Of a stretch of DNA of 64,000 bases, positions 11,201 to 18,435 are shown piece by piece (positions within the stretch are counted from its first letter, which is position 1; each line of letters opens with the position of its first letter). This stretch comes from Kibdelosporangium sp. MJ126-NF4 (GTDB lineage: Bacteria; Actinomycetota; Actinomycetes; Mycobacteriales; Pseudonocardiaceae), in the NCBI RefSeq assembly GCF_000826545.1, contig NZ_CDME01000011.1, positions 522,001 to 586,000 of the forward strand. Reading direction: 5' to 3'. The notes under the pieces were generated by a model. It searched no databases and was not told the origin of the DNA. It worked only from the letters and a program-made list of their open reading frames with translations. The translations under genes were made by a program, and so were the position numbers.

Positions 11201-12013
11201 AAGCGCAAGCAGGAAGCCTCCGACGACGACGGTGAACAGCAGATCTCCGTCGAAGACGAGGAGATCCTGTTCATGGAGGGCGGCCCGGATTCCCTCAACG
11301 AATACAACAACGCCTTCAGCCGGGCCAAGAACGGCGTACTGGACTACCTGAAGGCCAACGGCGCCGAGATCCTGCTCGACCTGATCGGGTACACCGACGC
11401 CAAGAAGTGCTTCACCGAGGGCGACGTGGCCGCCTGCCTGTGGACGGTGCTCAACGCCGGATCGCTGGTCGTGATGGTCGCGAAGCTGCCCGCGGTGACG
11501 GCGGCGATCGCCAAGGTGGTCGCCGGGATGACGAAGTTCCTTGAGGGCAGCGCGATCGGCCGCAAGATCCTCGCCGCGACGCGCAAGCTCATCAAGAACG
11601 CCAAGTACGACTGCGTGAAGAAGGTCGCCGCCGCACCGCTGGCGGGTGGCAAGGACGAGATCTGCGAGGCCGGCGAAACGCCGGTCCCGAAGAAGACCAG
11701 GGAAATCGAGATCGCCACCTCGAGTTGGGAGAACGCCCGCAACCAGGCGCTCGACAAGCTCGGCGAGATCGACCAGGCGACCCGCGTGCCGTACGTCGGC
11801 CGGATGGAGACGGCGCAGTCGACGTTCGGGAAGGTCTGCGGCTTCGAGACCAGGGTGAACGGCGTGCACAAGCGCTTCAGGCTGGACTACGACCCGGTCA
11901 AGGGCCCGCACATCAACGTGACGGTCGGCAAGGGGAACACCGGCCAGAAATGGGCGATCAAATGGCCGGGAACGATGGCGGAGTTCGAGACGATCCTGAA
12001 AGGTAACATCTAG
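8285..12013 (+). CDS. Secreted polymorphic-toxin-like protein: ALF repeats, coiled coil, pre-toxin and C-terminal toxin domain
   Basis: About 1242 residues from ATG 8285 (AGGAGA 7 nt upstream; the open frame to 8219 lies inside the palindrome). Signal peptide to about 27. ALF repeats run to about 260 (TVGGPEIRRTAKAALDAGDA and relatives). About 270-975 is an extraordinary Ala/Glu/Lys coiled coil with AAREAA-type heptads. About 1005-1110 is a pre-toxin region (LLDLIGYTDAKKCFTEGDVA, then a hydrophobic segment). The last 98 residues (from about 1145) form a distinct globular domain containing YDPVKGPHINV and WAIKWPG, with conserved-looking His/Lys/Arg residues typical of small nuclease toxins. 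The toxin family is not certain. The gene 2 nt downstream is the likely immunity gene. Confidence 0.8.
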   Translation: MRLIRRAVVASMTLALFAGLVHPATAAPVQASATAEDPPPRPMPPDPYKEWDGKTGVPDTGDPRMRDLVADIAELDEDVEVRDAAKDALAKGTPGIKAFIPGGQNTARQQAKERKELEDKNNRTTIEALRGRSGPYLQAEVERVLAADPLARKQFVIYGKAIAEQRDAATVQSAKDRAAQNRARVQMLVTVGGPEIRRTAKAALDAGDAAIEQYLAKGYLEAAKTDAATREQFIKDEEDRQRAAEALSDLAKRSARANEARKILMVEHGNGIRALQRSANAMILAGNEARKAEQILAANNASGQHPLDAFNGVKAEVARQLSNAKSAASDANIAAGKAKVQADVLVEVQLPYGTQWAQMAYGMAQAAKAATSAVETASHSTDAAAYTDQAKNAQEKAERHAEQAKKWGAHAKAHADAAANLADAARVQMDAAKDAAARTKTARQAAEQARDEAWAGAKRTREQRLEAEKQAGIAAEQRKIAERERANAAQHRQTAEQQAAVAHSMRGEAERQAGIAYNALQGALTAEGAANTALSNAITEDGKASAARDKAYALEREQRAAEAKVAALDAAVAAAKTNDEKNAAQSAANQARGEANTAASAAASARNAANIATGAAAAARGAATEATRAAARARAAAQAAEAAAKNADLAASRAESEAAATHHAAQRANAAATEATHQEARASEAAQSAVSLANQAANEAMQSLMAADRTKAESEAAAQEAVSAATQASLAVQASTAAKASSAATIEPANTAITVVAPFTGQDIDADFVILVAEQAKKVGAEQAAAANTFANQALEAAKAARKAANEAKDEVKPAYEAAAKAAESAADAARSAAEAQKAAAEAAADGAAAREAAASANQADAQAREDARIARQAANQAANDAALAGKSAAAAEKDASAAREAATQAEIDASAAREAATKAEGYAALAKTAADNAQAAADAAAKLAEHAYEQAVDAGKAADRAEEQARQAEIQKRKQEASDDDGEQQISVEDEEILFMEGGPDSLNEYNNAFSRAKNGVLDYLKANGAEILLDLIGYTDAKKCFTEGDVAACLWTVLNAGSLVVMVAKLPAVTAAIAKVVAGMTKFLEGSAIGRKILAATRKLIKNAKYDCVKKVAAAPLAGGKDEICEAGETPVPKKTREIEIATSSWENARNQALDKLGEIDQATRVPYVGRMETAQSTFGKVCGFETRVNGVHKRFRLDYDPVKGPHINVTVGKGNTGQKWAIKWPGTMAEFETILKGNI

Positions 12014-12015
12014 CC

Positions 12016-12465
12016 GTGAAGTCGCCGTACGGTACGCATCCCCAGGCTCTGCGGGATCTGCTCGACGCTGTCGGCCCGGCCGAGGTGCGCGTGTTCACGC
12101 TTGCCGAGGACGAGGAATACGGGAATGCCAGCATCAACCGGTTCCCGATCGACAAGAACTGGTCAGGCGCACGGGATTTCTCCGGCGTCCGGGTGTTCGA
12201 GCAGGTCGTGGAGGAGGATTACGAGGATGCGGCCGTGCGGCTCGGCGAGACAGTGCTGAGGTACGCCTCGCCGGAGTCCGAAGTGGTCGTCTTCTGGGGA
12301 AACGTGGTCATTCCCACGATCGGCATCTCCGCCGCGCTGGCGGCAGCCAACGCGGAAACACTGATGGACACCGGTGACGACGTCTGGATCTACCCACCGG
12401 GACGCAACGTCCTGATCGAGTACTGGCACTCCGGCCGGATCACCGCAGGCGAGATCCCCGCCTGA
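12016..12465 (+). CDS. Probable cognate immunity protein
   Basis: 149 residues, GTG start 2 nt after the toxin stop codon, so tightly coupled to it. No signal peptide or membrane segment, hence cytosolic. The protein is acidic (EEDYEDAAVR, LAEDEEYGNA, DTGDDVW), a usual feature of immunity proteins that mask basic nuclease toxins. I do not recognise a named family. The functional call rests on position, size and charge. The gene is followed directly by a strong terminator, closing the toxin-immunity unit. Confidence 0.65.
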   Translation: MKSPYGTHPQALRDLLDAVGPAEVRVFTLAEDEEYGNASINRFPIDKNWSGARDFSGVRVFEQVVEEDYEDAAVRLGETVLRYASPESEVVVFWGNVVIPTIGISAALAAANAETLMDTGDDVWIYPPGRNVLIEYWHSGRITAGEIPA

Positions 12466-12470
12466 CCCGG

Positions 12471-12501
12471 CGGGCCTTGGGCAGCGACTGCCCAAGGCCC
12501 G
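12471..12501. terminator. Bidirectional hairpin terminator
   Basis: Perfect 12-bp arms GGGCCTTGGGCA (12472-12483) and TGCCCAAGGCCC (12489-12500) around a 5-nt loop, extendable by one pair. It lies between the convergent immunity gene and the small minus-strand gene and has no strong U run. Confidence 0.75.
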
Positions 12502-12505
12502 TCGC

Positions 12506-12730
12506 CTATTCCTCCTCGTCACCCGAATGCAACTCCCGCAGCGCCTGACTCCCGGCCGCGACCAGTCGCTCAAGGCCGTCCTCGGTTGCCACGAACTCGA
12601 AACCGTTGGCACACCCGCCGAGCGTGAACTCGACTTCGTTGGCCCCGCCCATCCGGTACTCGATGGCACACCCGCTCTCGATCTTGACCCAGGCGCTGAC
12701 CAAAACCCCGTTGTTGCGCACGCCGACCAC
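12506..12730 (-). CDS. Small protein divergent from the Scr1-like regulator
   Basis: Up to 74 residues, beta-rich N-terminal half (GVLVSAWVKIESGCAIEY, GGANEVEFTLGG) and an acidic tail LRELHSGDEEE. GTG 12730 is the first start. GTG 12721 has a better-placed GGAG (8 nt) and may be the true one, giving 71 residues. No known domain recognised. It is divergent from the XRE gene with a 107-nt shared promoter region, so it may be a regulated partner of the Scr1/DUF397 pair. Codon usage at third positions fits a real gene. Confidence 0.6.
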   Translation of the reverse strand: MVGVRNNGVLVSAWVKIESGCAIEYRMGGANEVEFTLGGCANGFEFVATEDGLERLVAAGSQALRELHSGDEEE

Positions 12731-12837
12731 TCCATTCGATGAGGACCGAGCCTTGTTAAGCTCAGTCGCAAGCGACCCTGAGCGATCAGCATAGGGTGCG
12801 AGCGCGCTTAGGTCTGGTACTCGAAAGGGTGAACTTG

Positions 12838-13686
12838 ATGCCTTCCGGTCAGCGTCGAACCGCCGAACGCATCCAAATCGGCACCACTCTCAAACGAATG
12901 CGCCTGGAAGCAGGCTTCGGCAGAGAGGTACCAGCCGAGAAACTCGGCATCTCACCGACGACGTTCAGCAACATGGAGCAGGGCCGCACCAAGATCGCCC
13001 ACACCAAGCTGGCGCTGTTGCTCGACCTCTACGGCGTGCCCGAAGACCAGGCCACAGACCTGATGGAAGTCAACCGCGAAGCACATCGCTCAGTGGTTCG
13101 CGTGCCCCGGGGCGGCGAAATCCAACCGCACCAGCGCCGATCCGCGGACCTGATCAACGCCGCAACGAAGATCTGGTACTACAGCCCGGAAGTCTTCCCG
13201 GGAGTCCTCCAGGCCAGAGGCTACGCCCAAGCGATCCTGACACCGACCGGCCACATGACCAACAAGCTGCAAGCCCGACTCAACTTCCGGTTGACCCTGG
13301 GTGAAGTCCTGACCCGCGAAGAAGACGCACTCAAGCTGTGGGCCGTGGTCGGTGAAGCCGCACTGCACAAGAACATTGGCGGCTACGCGGTGATGCGCGA
13401 GCAGCTGTGGCATGTCGCCAAGCTCTGCAAGCAGCGGCCCAACGTCACTGTTCAGGTGCTGCCGTTGAGTTCCCGCGAGCACGAAATGCTCGGCGCCACC
13501 GTGACCATCTACAAGGTTGACAACCTGGCCGAGTTGGCCAGCGTCGACACGAATATCAACGAGCACTTCCTCGACCGTGACTCGATGGTCGTCGATGCGA
13601 TCCAGCGGTTCGACGATGTGCGACTTAAGGCGCTGGATCCACTGACCAGCCTCGATATGATTGAGGAAATCGCGAGTCGTCAGTGA
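12838..13686 (+). CDS. XRE-family regulator, Scr1 (DUF5753) type
   Basis: 282 residues from ATG 12838, with AAGGGTGA 5 nt upstream. Residues about 10-70 form a helix-turn-helix (TLKRMRLEAGF, KLGISPTTFSNMEQGRTKI). The rest is the DUF5753 ligand/partner domain (IWYYSPEVFPGVLQARGYAQ, LTREEDALKLWAVVGEAALH, VTVQVLPLSSREHEML). In Streptomyces coelicolor, Scr1 is the antitoxin-like partner of a DUF397 protein, and the same pair occurs here 12 nt apart. Such pairs are abundant in antibiotic-producing actinomycetes and influence development and antibiotic production. Confidence 0.92.
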   Translation: MPSGQRRTAERIQIGTTLKRMRLEAGFGREVPAEKLGISPTTFSNMEQGRTKIAHTKLALLLDLYGVPEDQATDLMEVNREAHRSVVRVPRGGEIQPHQRRSADLINAATKIWYYSPEVFPGVLQARGYAQAILTPTGHMTNKLQARLNFRLTLGEVLTREEDALKLWAVVGEAALHKNIGGYAVMREQLWHVAKLCKQRPNVTVQVLPLSSREHEMLGATVTIYKVDNLAELASVDTNINEHFLDRDSMVVDAIQRFDDVRLKALDPLTSLDMIEEIASRQ

Positions 13687-13698
13687 AGCGAGGGAACT

Positions 13699-13893
13699 AT
13701 GTCGCTGGAGCCCCACGTGTGGACAAAGTTCTCCTCTGGGGGCAACAACTGCGTGGAGGTGATGCTGACCGACACCGAGGTGCTCGTGCGCAACTCCCAC
13801 CGCCCCGACGCAGGCACCCTCACCTTCACCCACGACGAATGGGACTCCCACACCCAGGGCCAGAAGCTCGGCATCTTCGACCTGCCTCGCTGA
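13699..13893 (+). CDS. DUF397 (Scr2-like) small protein
   Basis: 64 residues. It shows the DUF397 layout: W-x-K-S/F-S-S-G-x-N-C-V-E-V near the start (WTKFSSGGNNCVEV), a central VLVRNS segment, then FTHDEWDSH and the terminal GIFDLPR. ATG 13699 follows GAGGG. It is the probable partner of the XRE regulator 12 nt upstream, in an operon-like arrangement of the Scr1-Scr2 type (toxin-antitoxin-like). Confidence 0.88.
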   Translation: MSLEPHVWTKFSSGGNNCVEVMLTDTEVLVRNSHRPDAGTLTFTHDEWDSHTQGQKLGIFDLPR

Positions 13894-13958
13894 GAACCTC
13901 GTACGCCCGGGGGCGTAGGCCAGGAGTACACGCCTGACGTACGAAAGGCCGTCCCGAA

Positions 13959-14681
13959 ATGGGCAGTCTGGCGGACATGACCCGAAATGCGTGGATATGT
14001 CTTGCTGGACAGGTAGTCGCGACGATCGGGATCGGGCTCCAGTGGCTGAACTACCCCCAGGCGCTGCCGCCCGGTCTGCTCTACGTCGCCGGAGCGATCG
14101 CGATCCTCCTGCTGGAACGGCGGTCGAGGTGGGCGCCGATGGGCGCGGTCGCGATGTCGGGGTGGATCTTTCTCGGCGGGCTGAGCGGCGGGCCGCTGAT
14201 CAAAGGCCTGACGTCCACAAAGGACATCGTGCTGATCGGCAACTGGGTGATGGTCGCCGGACTCGTGGTCTCGGTGATCGCCGCAGTCGTCGCGATGGCG
14301 ACCGCGCGGCCGACCGAGCCGAACCTCGAGCGCAGCACCCCGGTTGTCGTCACCTCGGTGGGACTGTTGGTCTTCGCGATCGGCAACGCCATGATCTTCG
14401 GGCTGAAACTCGAGCGCCCCATCGCGATCGTGTTCATCGTGATGGCACTGCTCATTCCCGTCGTGCGACACCGGTTCATGATCATGATCAGCATCGTGAT
14501 GTCGGCCGCGTTCCTGGAGGGCTTGTTGAGCCAGGGCGGGGTCGCGCGGTTGGGCACACCGTCGGAGGTGGTCGACTTCGGCGCCACACTGCTCATGCTC
14601 GGCGGGCTGACCGCTGCCTTGATCGCGGGAATCATCGCGGTGCTGCCGCGGCGAGCAGCACGTCTGGAAACAAGCCGCTAG
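13959..14681 (+). CDS. Polytopic membrane protein of unknown function
   Basis: 240 residues, mostly hydrophobic, with about eight membrane helices (for example WICLAGQVVATIGIGLQWL, GLLYVAGAIAILLLE, WVMVAGLVVSVIAAVVAMA, IAIVFIVMALLIPVV, ATLLMLGGLTAALIAGIIAV). No transporter motif or charged signature recognised. The 65-nt upstream gap holds a small inverted repeat TACGCC/GGCGTA (from about 13909). Its stop overlaps the convergent enoyl-CoA hydratase by 4 nt, so there is no room for a terminator. Confidence 0.75.
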   Translation: MGSLADMTRNAWICLAGQVVATIGIGLQWLNYPQALPPGLLYVAGAIAILLLERRSRWAPMGAVAMSGWIFLGGLSGGPLIKGLTSTKDIVLIGNWVMVAGLVVSVIAAVVAMATARPTEPNLERSTPVVVTSVGLLVFAIGNAMIFGLKLERPIAIVFIVMALLIPVVRHRFMIMISIVMSAAFLEGLLSQGGVARLGTPSEVVDFGATLLMLGGLTAALIAGIIAVLPRRAARLETSR

Positions 14682-15430
14682 AACTTCGGGGCCCGCTTCT
14701 CCAGGAACGCTCGCACACCTTCGGCGTAGTCCGCGCTGTGTACGGCCTCGTCGTACAACGCGCGGACACTGTCGTCCTCGTGCTCGGCGTCGGCGATCCG
14801 GTTGATGATCTTCTTCGAGCCCCGGACGCTGACCTGGGCGCGGCCCGCGATCGTGTCCGCGAGGTCCTTGGCGCGGGCTTCCAGGTCATCGGTCGGGTGC
14901 AGTTCGTTGACCAGGCCGATCCGCAACGCTGTCGCCGCGTCGATGATCTCGCCGCTGAACAGGATCTGCTTGGCCCATGCCTTGCCCACCGCGTCGACCA
15001 ACTGCTTGGTCGAGGTGAAGTTGTAGACGATGCCGAGCTTGGCCGGGGTGATCCCGAACCGCGCGTTGTCCGCGGCGATCCGCAGGTCACAGGCCAGTGC
15101 GATCTCGCAGCCGCCGCCGATGCAGAAGCCGTTGATCACCGCGATCGTCGGCTGCGGGAACTCGGCGATCGCGCGCTCGGCCGCGTGCACGGTCTCGCCG
15201 TAGCGGGCCGCGCCGTCGGCGCCGGAGCGCAGCGTCTGGAACTCGGCGATGTCCGCGCCCGCCGAGAAGTGCTCGCCGCCCTGGACCAGCAGCACGCGCA
15301 CGTCGGAGCCCAGCGAGCCGAGCAGCCCGGGGATCGCCGCCCACATGTCCAGGCTCAGCGCGTTGCGCTTGTCCGGCCGGTCGATCGTCAGCGTCGCGAC
15401 GGCCCCCGCCGTCTCCATCCTGAGATGCAC
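14678..15430 (-). CDS. Enoyl-CoA hydratase/isomerase family protein
   Basis: 250 residues from GTG 15430 (VHLRMETAGAVATLTIDRP). The frame is open to 15451, and the upstream GTG cannot be excluded. Crotonase-fold marks: the oxyanion-hole region GGEHFSAGADIAEF, the second oxyanion segment NGFCIGGGCEIALACDLRIA, and FGITPAKLGIVYN. It hydrates trans-2-enoyl-CoA in fatty-acid or amino-acid degradation. The family contains many specificities, so the substrate is unassigned. Possible functional link to the acyl-CoA ligase at 16.7 kb, although they are on opposite strands. Confidence 0.9.
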   Translation of the reverse strand: MHLRMETAGAVATLTIDRPDKRNALSLDMWAAIPGLLGSLGSDVRVLLVQGGEHFSAGADIAEFQTLRSGADGAARYGETVHAAERAIAEFPQPTIAVINGFCIGGGCEIALACDLRIAADNARFGITPAKLGIVYNFTSTKQLVDAVGKAWAKQILFSGEIIDAATALRIGLVNELHPTDDLEARAKDLADTIAGRAQVSVRGSKKIINRIADAEHEDDSVRALYDEAVHSADYAEGVRAFLEKRAPKF

Positions 15431-15514
15431 GCCCCCAGCGTGACACGTCACGACCTATGCGACACGTGCGTAACCACACACGAACCGGACATTGATCGGC
15501 GCATGCTGGTCCTC

Positions 15515-16720
15515 ATGCGACGAACTGCCGTGCTCCTCGTCACACTCGCCGCCCTGACCGCGTGCACCGAGTCCACCGCGGGCAGAGTGCCGCCGCCGAC
15601 GGGGGCGACCGGCCAGCCGAGCACGCCGCAGGAGTCCAAAGCACCCGGCCTGAAGATCGAGACGGTCGCAGGCGGCCTCGAACACGGCTGGGACATCGGC
15701 TTCCTGCCGGACGGCAAAGCACTGGTCACGCAGCGCCCCGGCAAGCTCGCCCTGCTGTCGTCCACCCAGCAGGGCGCGACGGTCACGCAGGTCCAGGCCG
15801 ATTTCAACGACGTGCTCGCGGCCGGTGAAGGCGGCCTGATGGGCATGGTGATCGACCCGGACTTCGCCGCCACCCGCGAGTTCGTCACGTGCCAGACGTA
15901 CAAGGAGAACGGCGCGGCCAAGGACATCCGGCTGATCCGCTGGCGGCTCTCGCCGGACGGCGGCAGCGCGCAGCGCGTGAACGTGATGCTGTCGGGTTTC
16001 CCGGTCGTGTCCGGCGGCAGGCACTCCGGCTGCCGTCCGACCATCGGACCGGACGGAGCGCTGCTGGTCGGCACCGGTGACACGGCACGACCGGCCCTCT
16101 CCCAGGACCGCACGAACCTCGGCGGCAAGGTCCTGCGCCTGGACGCCAAGACCGGCGCTCCCGCGCCCGGCAACCCGTTCGCGACCGCCCAGAACGCCGT
16201 TGAGCAGCGGCTCTACACCTACGGCCACCGCAACGTGCAGGGCGTGGCGATCCGGCCGGGCAGCGGCCAGGTGATCACCGCCGAACACGGCCCCGACAAG
16301 AACGACGAGATCAACATCGAACTGCCCGGCCGGAACTACGGCTGGGATCCCTCACAGGGCGGCAAGGTCACCAGGTACGACGAGGACGTCCCCATGACGG
16401 ACCTGCAACGCTTCCCCGACGCGGTCCCCGCGCTGTGGGAGTCCGGCGACCGCACCGAAGCGGTCTGCGCGGCGGCGTTCCTCGACGGCCCGCAGTGGCG
16501 TGAGCTGAACGGCTCGCTCGTGGTGACCGCGTTGAAAGGCGCGAAACTCCTGCTGTTCAAGCTGGACGACGCGGGCAAGGTGCAGTCGGTGTCCGTTCCG
16601 CCGGAGTTCGACGACGACTACGGCAGGCTGCGCGCCGCACGCCAGGGACCGGACGGCGCGCTGTACATCACCACGTCCAACGGCACAGACGACAAGCTGC
16701 TGCGCGTGACCCTAGGCTGA
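15515..16720 (+). CDS. Lipoprotein PQQ-dependent sugar dehydrogenase-like (GSDH) protein
   Basis: 401 residues from ATG 15515 (an in-frame ATG at 15503 is also possible). Lipoprotein signal with lipobox LTAC (Cys about 17), so extracytoplasmic. The body is a GSDH-type beta-propeller: GWDIGFLPDGKALVTQRPG, GGLMGMVIDPDF, TGDTARP, LGGKVLRLD, YGHRNVQGVAI, EHGPDKNDEINIELPGRNYG. These match soluble aldose sugar dehydrogenase/hedgehog-interacting-like propellers, which oxidise sugars with PQQ when cofactor ligands are present. Followed after 5 nt by the acyl-CoA ligase, so probably cotranscribed. Confidence 0.87.
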   Translation: MRRTAVLLVTLAALTACTESTAGRVPPPTGATGQPSTPQESKAPGLKIETVAGGLEHGWDIGFLPDGKALVTQRPGKLALLSSTQQGATVTQVQADFNDVLAAGEGGLMGMVIDPDFAATREFVTCQTYKENGAAKDIRLIRWRLSPDGGSAQRVNVMLSGFPVVSGGRHSGCRPTIGPDGALLVGTGDTARPALSQDRTNLGGKVLRLDAKTGAPAPGNPFATAQNAVEQRLYTYGHRNVQGVAIRPGSGQVITAEHGPDKNDEINIELPGRNYGWDPSQGGKVTRYDEDVPMTDLQRFPDAVPALWESGDRTEAVCAAAFLDGPQWRELNGSLVVTALKGAKLLLFKLDDAGKVQSVSVPPEFDDDYGRLRAARQGPDGALYITTSNGTDDKLLRVTLG

Positions 16721-16725
16721 GCCAC

Positions 16726-18090
16726 ATGTCCTTTCCCGACGCGGTCTTCACTGTTCTGCGCACCGAATCGGCACGAATCGCCGTCGAACACGGGACACGG
16801 GAGGTCACCCGCGCCGAGTTGCTGCGCCTGACCAGCCGGATCGCTGCGGGCATGCGTGCGGCCGGGGTGAAGCGCGGTTCGGGGATCGCGATGATCACCG
16901 ACGTGACGCCGGAGGCACTGGCCGCCTATCTGGCCGCGTGGGCGCTGGGTGCGCGGGTCGTCGGGATCCGGCCGGGGTTCAGCGACAAGCAGCTCGACCA
17001 CATCCTCGGCGGCGGTCTCGACCTGGTCGTGACCGACGCCGACCTGCCCGATCTGCTGGCCGCCGAGGACGAGCCGCTGCTGCTGACCTCCCGGCCCGCC
17101 GACGTGGCCCGGCTGGTCTACACCAGCGGGAGCACCGGCCTGCCCAAGGCCTGCGTGCAGACCTACGAGGCAATGTCGGCGCACTACACGTGGAATCCGG
17201 ACAGCTGGGATGCCGCGATCACCGCGATGGCTGCGGCCTGCGACCGGTTCCTGCTGTTCGGCAGCCTGGCCAGCGCGGTCGTGCAGGACTACCTCGCGTT
17301 GTGCCTGCTGCACGGCGGAACCGCGGTGATCCCCACCCGGCTGGAGTTCCCCGGCGTGCTGGCGGACCTGCGGATCACGTACACGATCATGAACGTGCCG
17401 CGGCTGTACGCGATACTGGACTCGTTGCGGGACAACCCGATCGACCTGAGCGCCCTGCGCGGCATGCTCGTCGCCGGATCACCGCTCGCGCCGCACCGGT
17501 TGAGCGAGGCGATGGACCGGATCGGGCCGGTGATCTACCACCACTACGGCCTGAGCGAAACCGGCGGCCTGACCATCATCCCGCCGTCCGAGATCGCCAC
17601 CGGGCGCACCGACACAGTGGGAAAACCGCACGGTGGCGTGGAAATCGAGATCAGGGACGGCGAGATCTGGGCCCGCAACCCGTGGATGATGCGCGAGTAC
17701 TGGGAAAACCCGTCCGAGACAGCGGAAGTCGTGGTGGACGGCTGGATCCGCACCCGTGACCTCGGCGAGCTGCGCGACGGATACCTGCACCTGACCGGCC
17801 GCGCGAGGGACGTGGTCATCGTCAACGGCTACCCGATCTACGCCGGACCGATCGAACGCGTCCTCGCCGACCACCCGGACGTCGACCAGGCGTACGTGCT
17901 CGACCCGGACGGCGTACTGCACGCGTTCGTGATCCCCCACCCCGGCAGGCAACCCGACCACACCGAACTGTCCACTTTGGTGCGTGACGAACTCGGCGCC
18001 GACAGCGTGCCGTCCAGGATCACGTTCGTGGACGCGGTGCCACTCGCCCCGAGCGGCAAGCCCGACAAGCAAGCCCTATTGGGTGACTAG
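16726..18090 (+). CDS. AMP-dependent acyl-CoA synthetase/ligase
   Basis: 454 residues, ANL superfamily. P-loop YTSGSTGLPKA (about 127-137), A5 motif HHYGLSETGG, A7/A8 region RTRDLGELRDGYLHLTGRARD and the C-terminal catalytic Lys in APSGKPDKQALL. It activates a carboxylic acid to an acyl-adenylate and usually transfers it to CoA. It is shorter than classical long-chain ligases (about 500-550) and resembles menE- or salicylate/benzoate-type ligases. Substrate unknown. It starts 5 nt after the dehydrogenase stop. Confidence 0.88.
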   Translation: MSFPDAVFTVLRTESARIAVEHGTREVTRAELLRLTSRIAAGMRAAGVKRGSGIAMITDVTPEALAAYLAAWALGARVVGIRPGFSDKQLDHILGGGLDLVVTDADLPDLLAAEDEPLLLTSRPADVARLVYTSGSTGLPKACVQTYEAMSAHYTWNPDSWDAAITAMAAACDRFLLFGSLASAVVQDYLALCLLHGGTAVIPTRLEFPGVLADLRITYTIMNVPRLYAILDSLRDNPIDLSALRGMLVAGSPLAPHRLSEAMDRIGPVIYHHYGLSETGGLTIIPPSEIATGRTDTVGKPHGGVEIEIRDGEIWARNPWMMREYWENPSETAEVVVDGWIRTRDLGELRDGYLHLTGRARDVVIVNGYPIYAGPIERVLADHPDVDQAYVLDPDGVLHAFVIPHPGRQPDHTELSTLVRDELGADSVPSRITFVDAVPLAPSGKPDKQALLGD

Positions 18091-18122
18091 CGGCTGGCCC
18101 GAGACACCAACAGAATCGTTCC

Positions 18123-18419
18123 ATGAACGGCCCAAACCTACCCGAGCCGCACGAATTGTTCGACATCGATGCGTGGCAGCACCGCTGGCCGAGCGGAACC
18201 TGGAAGGCCGAGCTCGTCTCCGGCGTCCTGGTCTTCTCAGGCCAGTTCGACGAACGCGACCTGAAGACAGCTCGGCGCACCTACCCAGGCCGTCAGGTCG
18301 TTCTCAACGAAGGCGGCGGGATCGAGGTTCACCCGGCCGGTGACAACCCACCACGCTCGATCTTCGAGATCTATCTCGAACGCCTGACTCAGCGCAAGGA
18401 AGCCACCCCACCTGCATAG
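18123..18419 (+). CDS. Small conserved-looking hypothetical protein
   Basis: 98 residues, soluble, no signal or membrane segment. Beta-rich centre (WKAELVSGVLVFSG) and a charged helical C-terminus (IFEIYLERLTQRKEA). No family recognised. No clear ribosome site before ATG 18123. It follows the acyl-CoA ligase by 32 nt on the same strand and may belong to the same transcript. Convergent with the TetR gene 16 nt downstream. Confidence 0.55.
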   Translation: MNGPNLPEPHELFDIDAWQHRWPSGTWKAELVSGVLVFSGQFDERDLKTARRTYPGRQVVLNEGGGIEVHPAGDNPPRSIFEIYLERLTQRKEATPPA

Positions 18420-18435
18420 ACCTTCGCACAGCACG

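Noticed and set aside
12163..12792. 209-residue minus-strand frame over the immunity gene
   Set aside because: Antisense to the immunity gene and out of frame with the better-supported 74-residue gene. It crosses the terminator.
13991..16720. 909-residue frame reading into the sugar dehydrogenase
   Set aside because: The upstream 500 residues are shadow sequence opposite or out of frame with the membrane protein and enoyl-CoA hydratase. Only the part from 15503/15515 with the lipoprotein signal is real.
16726..18090. Secondary-metabolite cluster suggested by acyl ligases and a SARP-like regulator
   Set aside because: No polyketide synthase, peptide synthetase, terpene cyclase or RiPP genes anywhere in the window. 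The ligases are scattered and one is the conserved pks16-like core gene.
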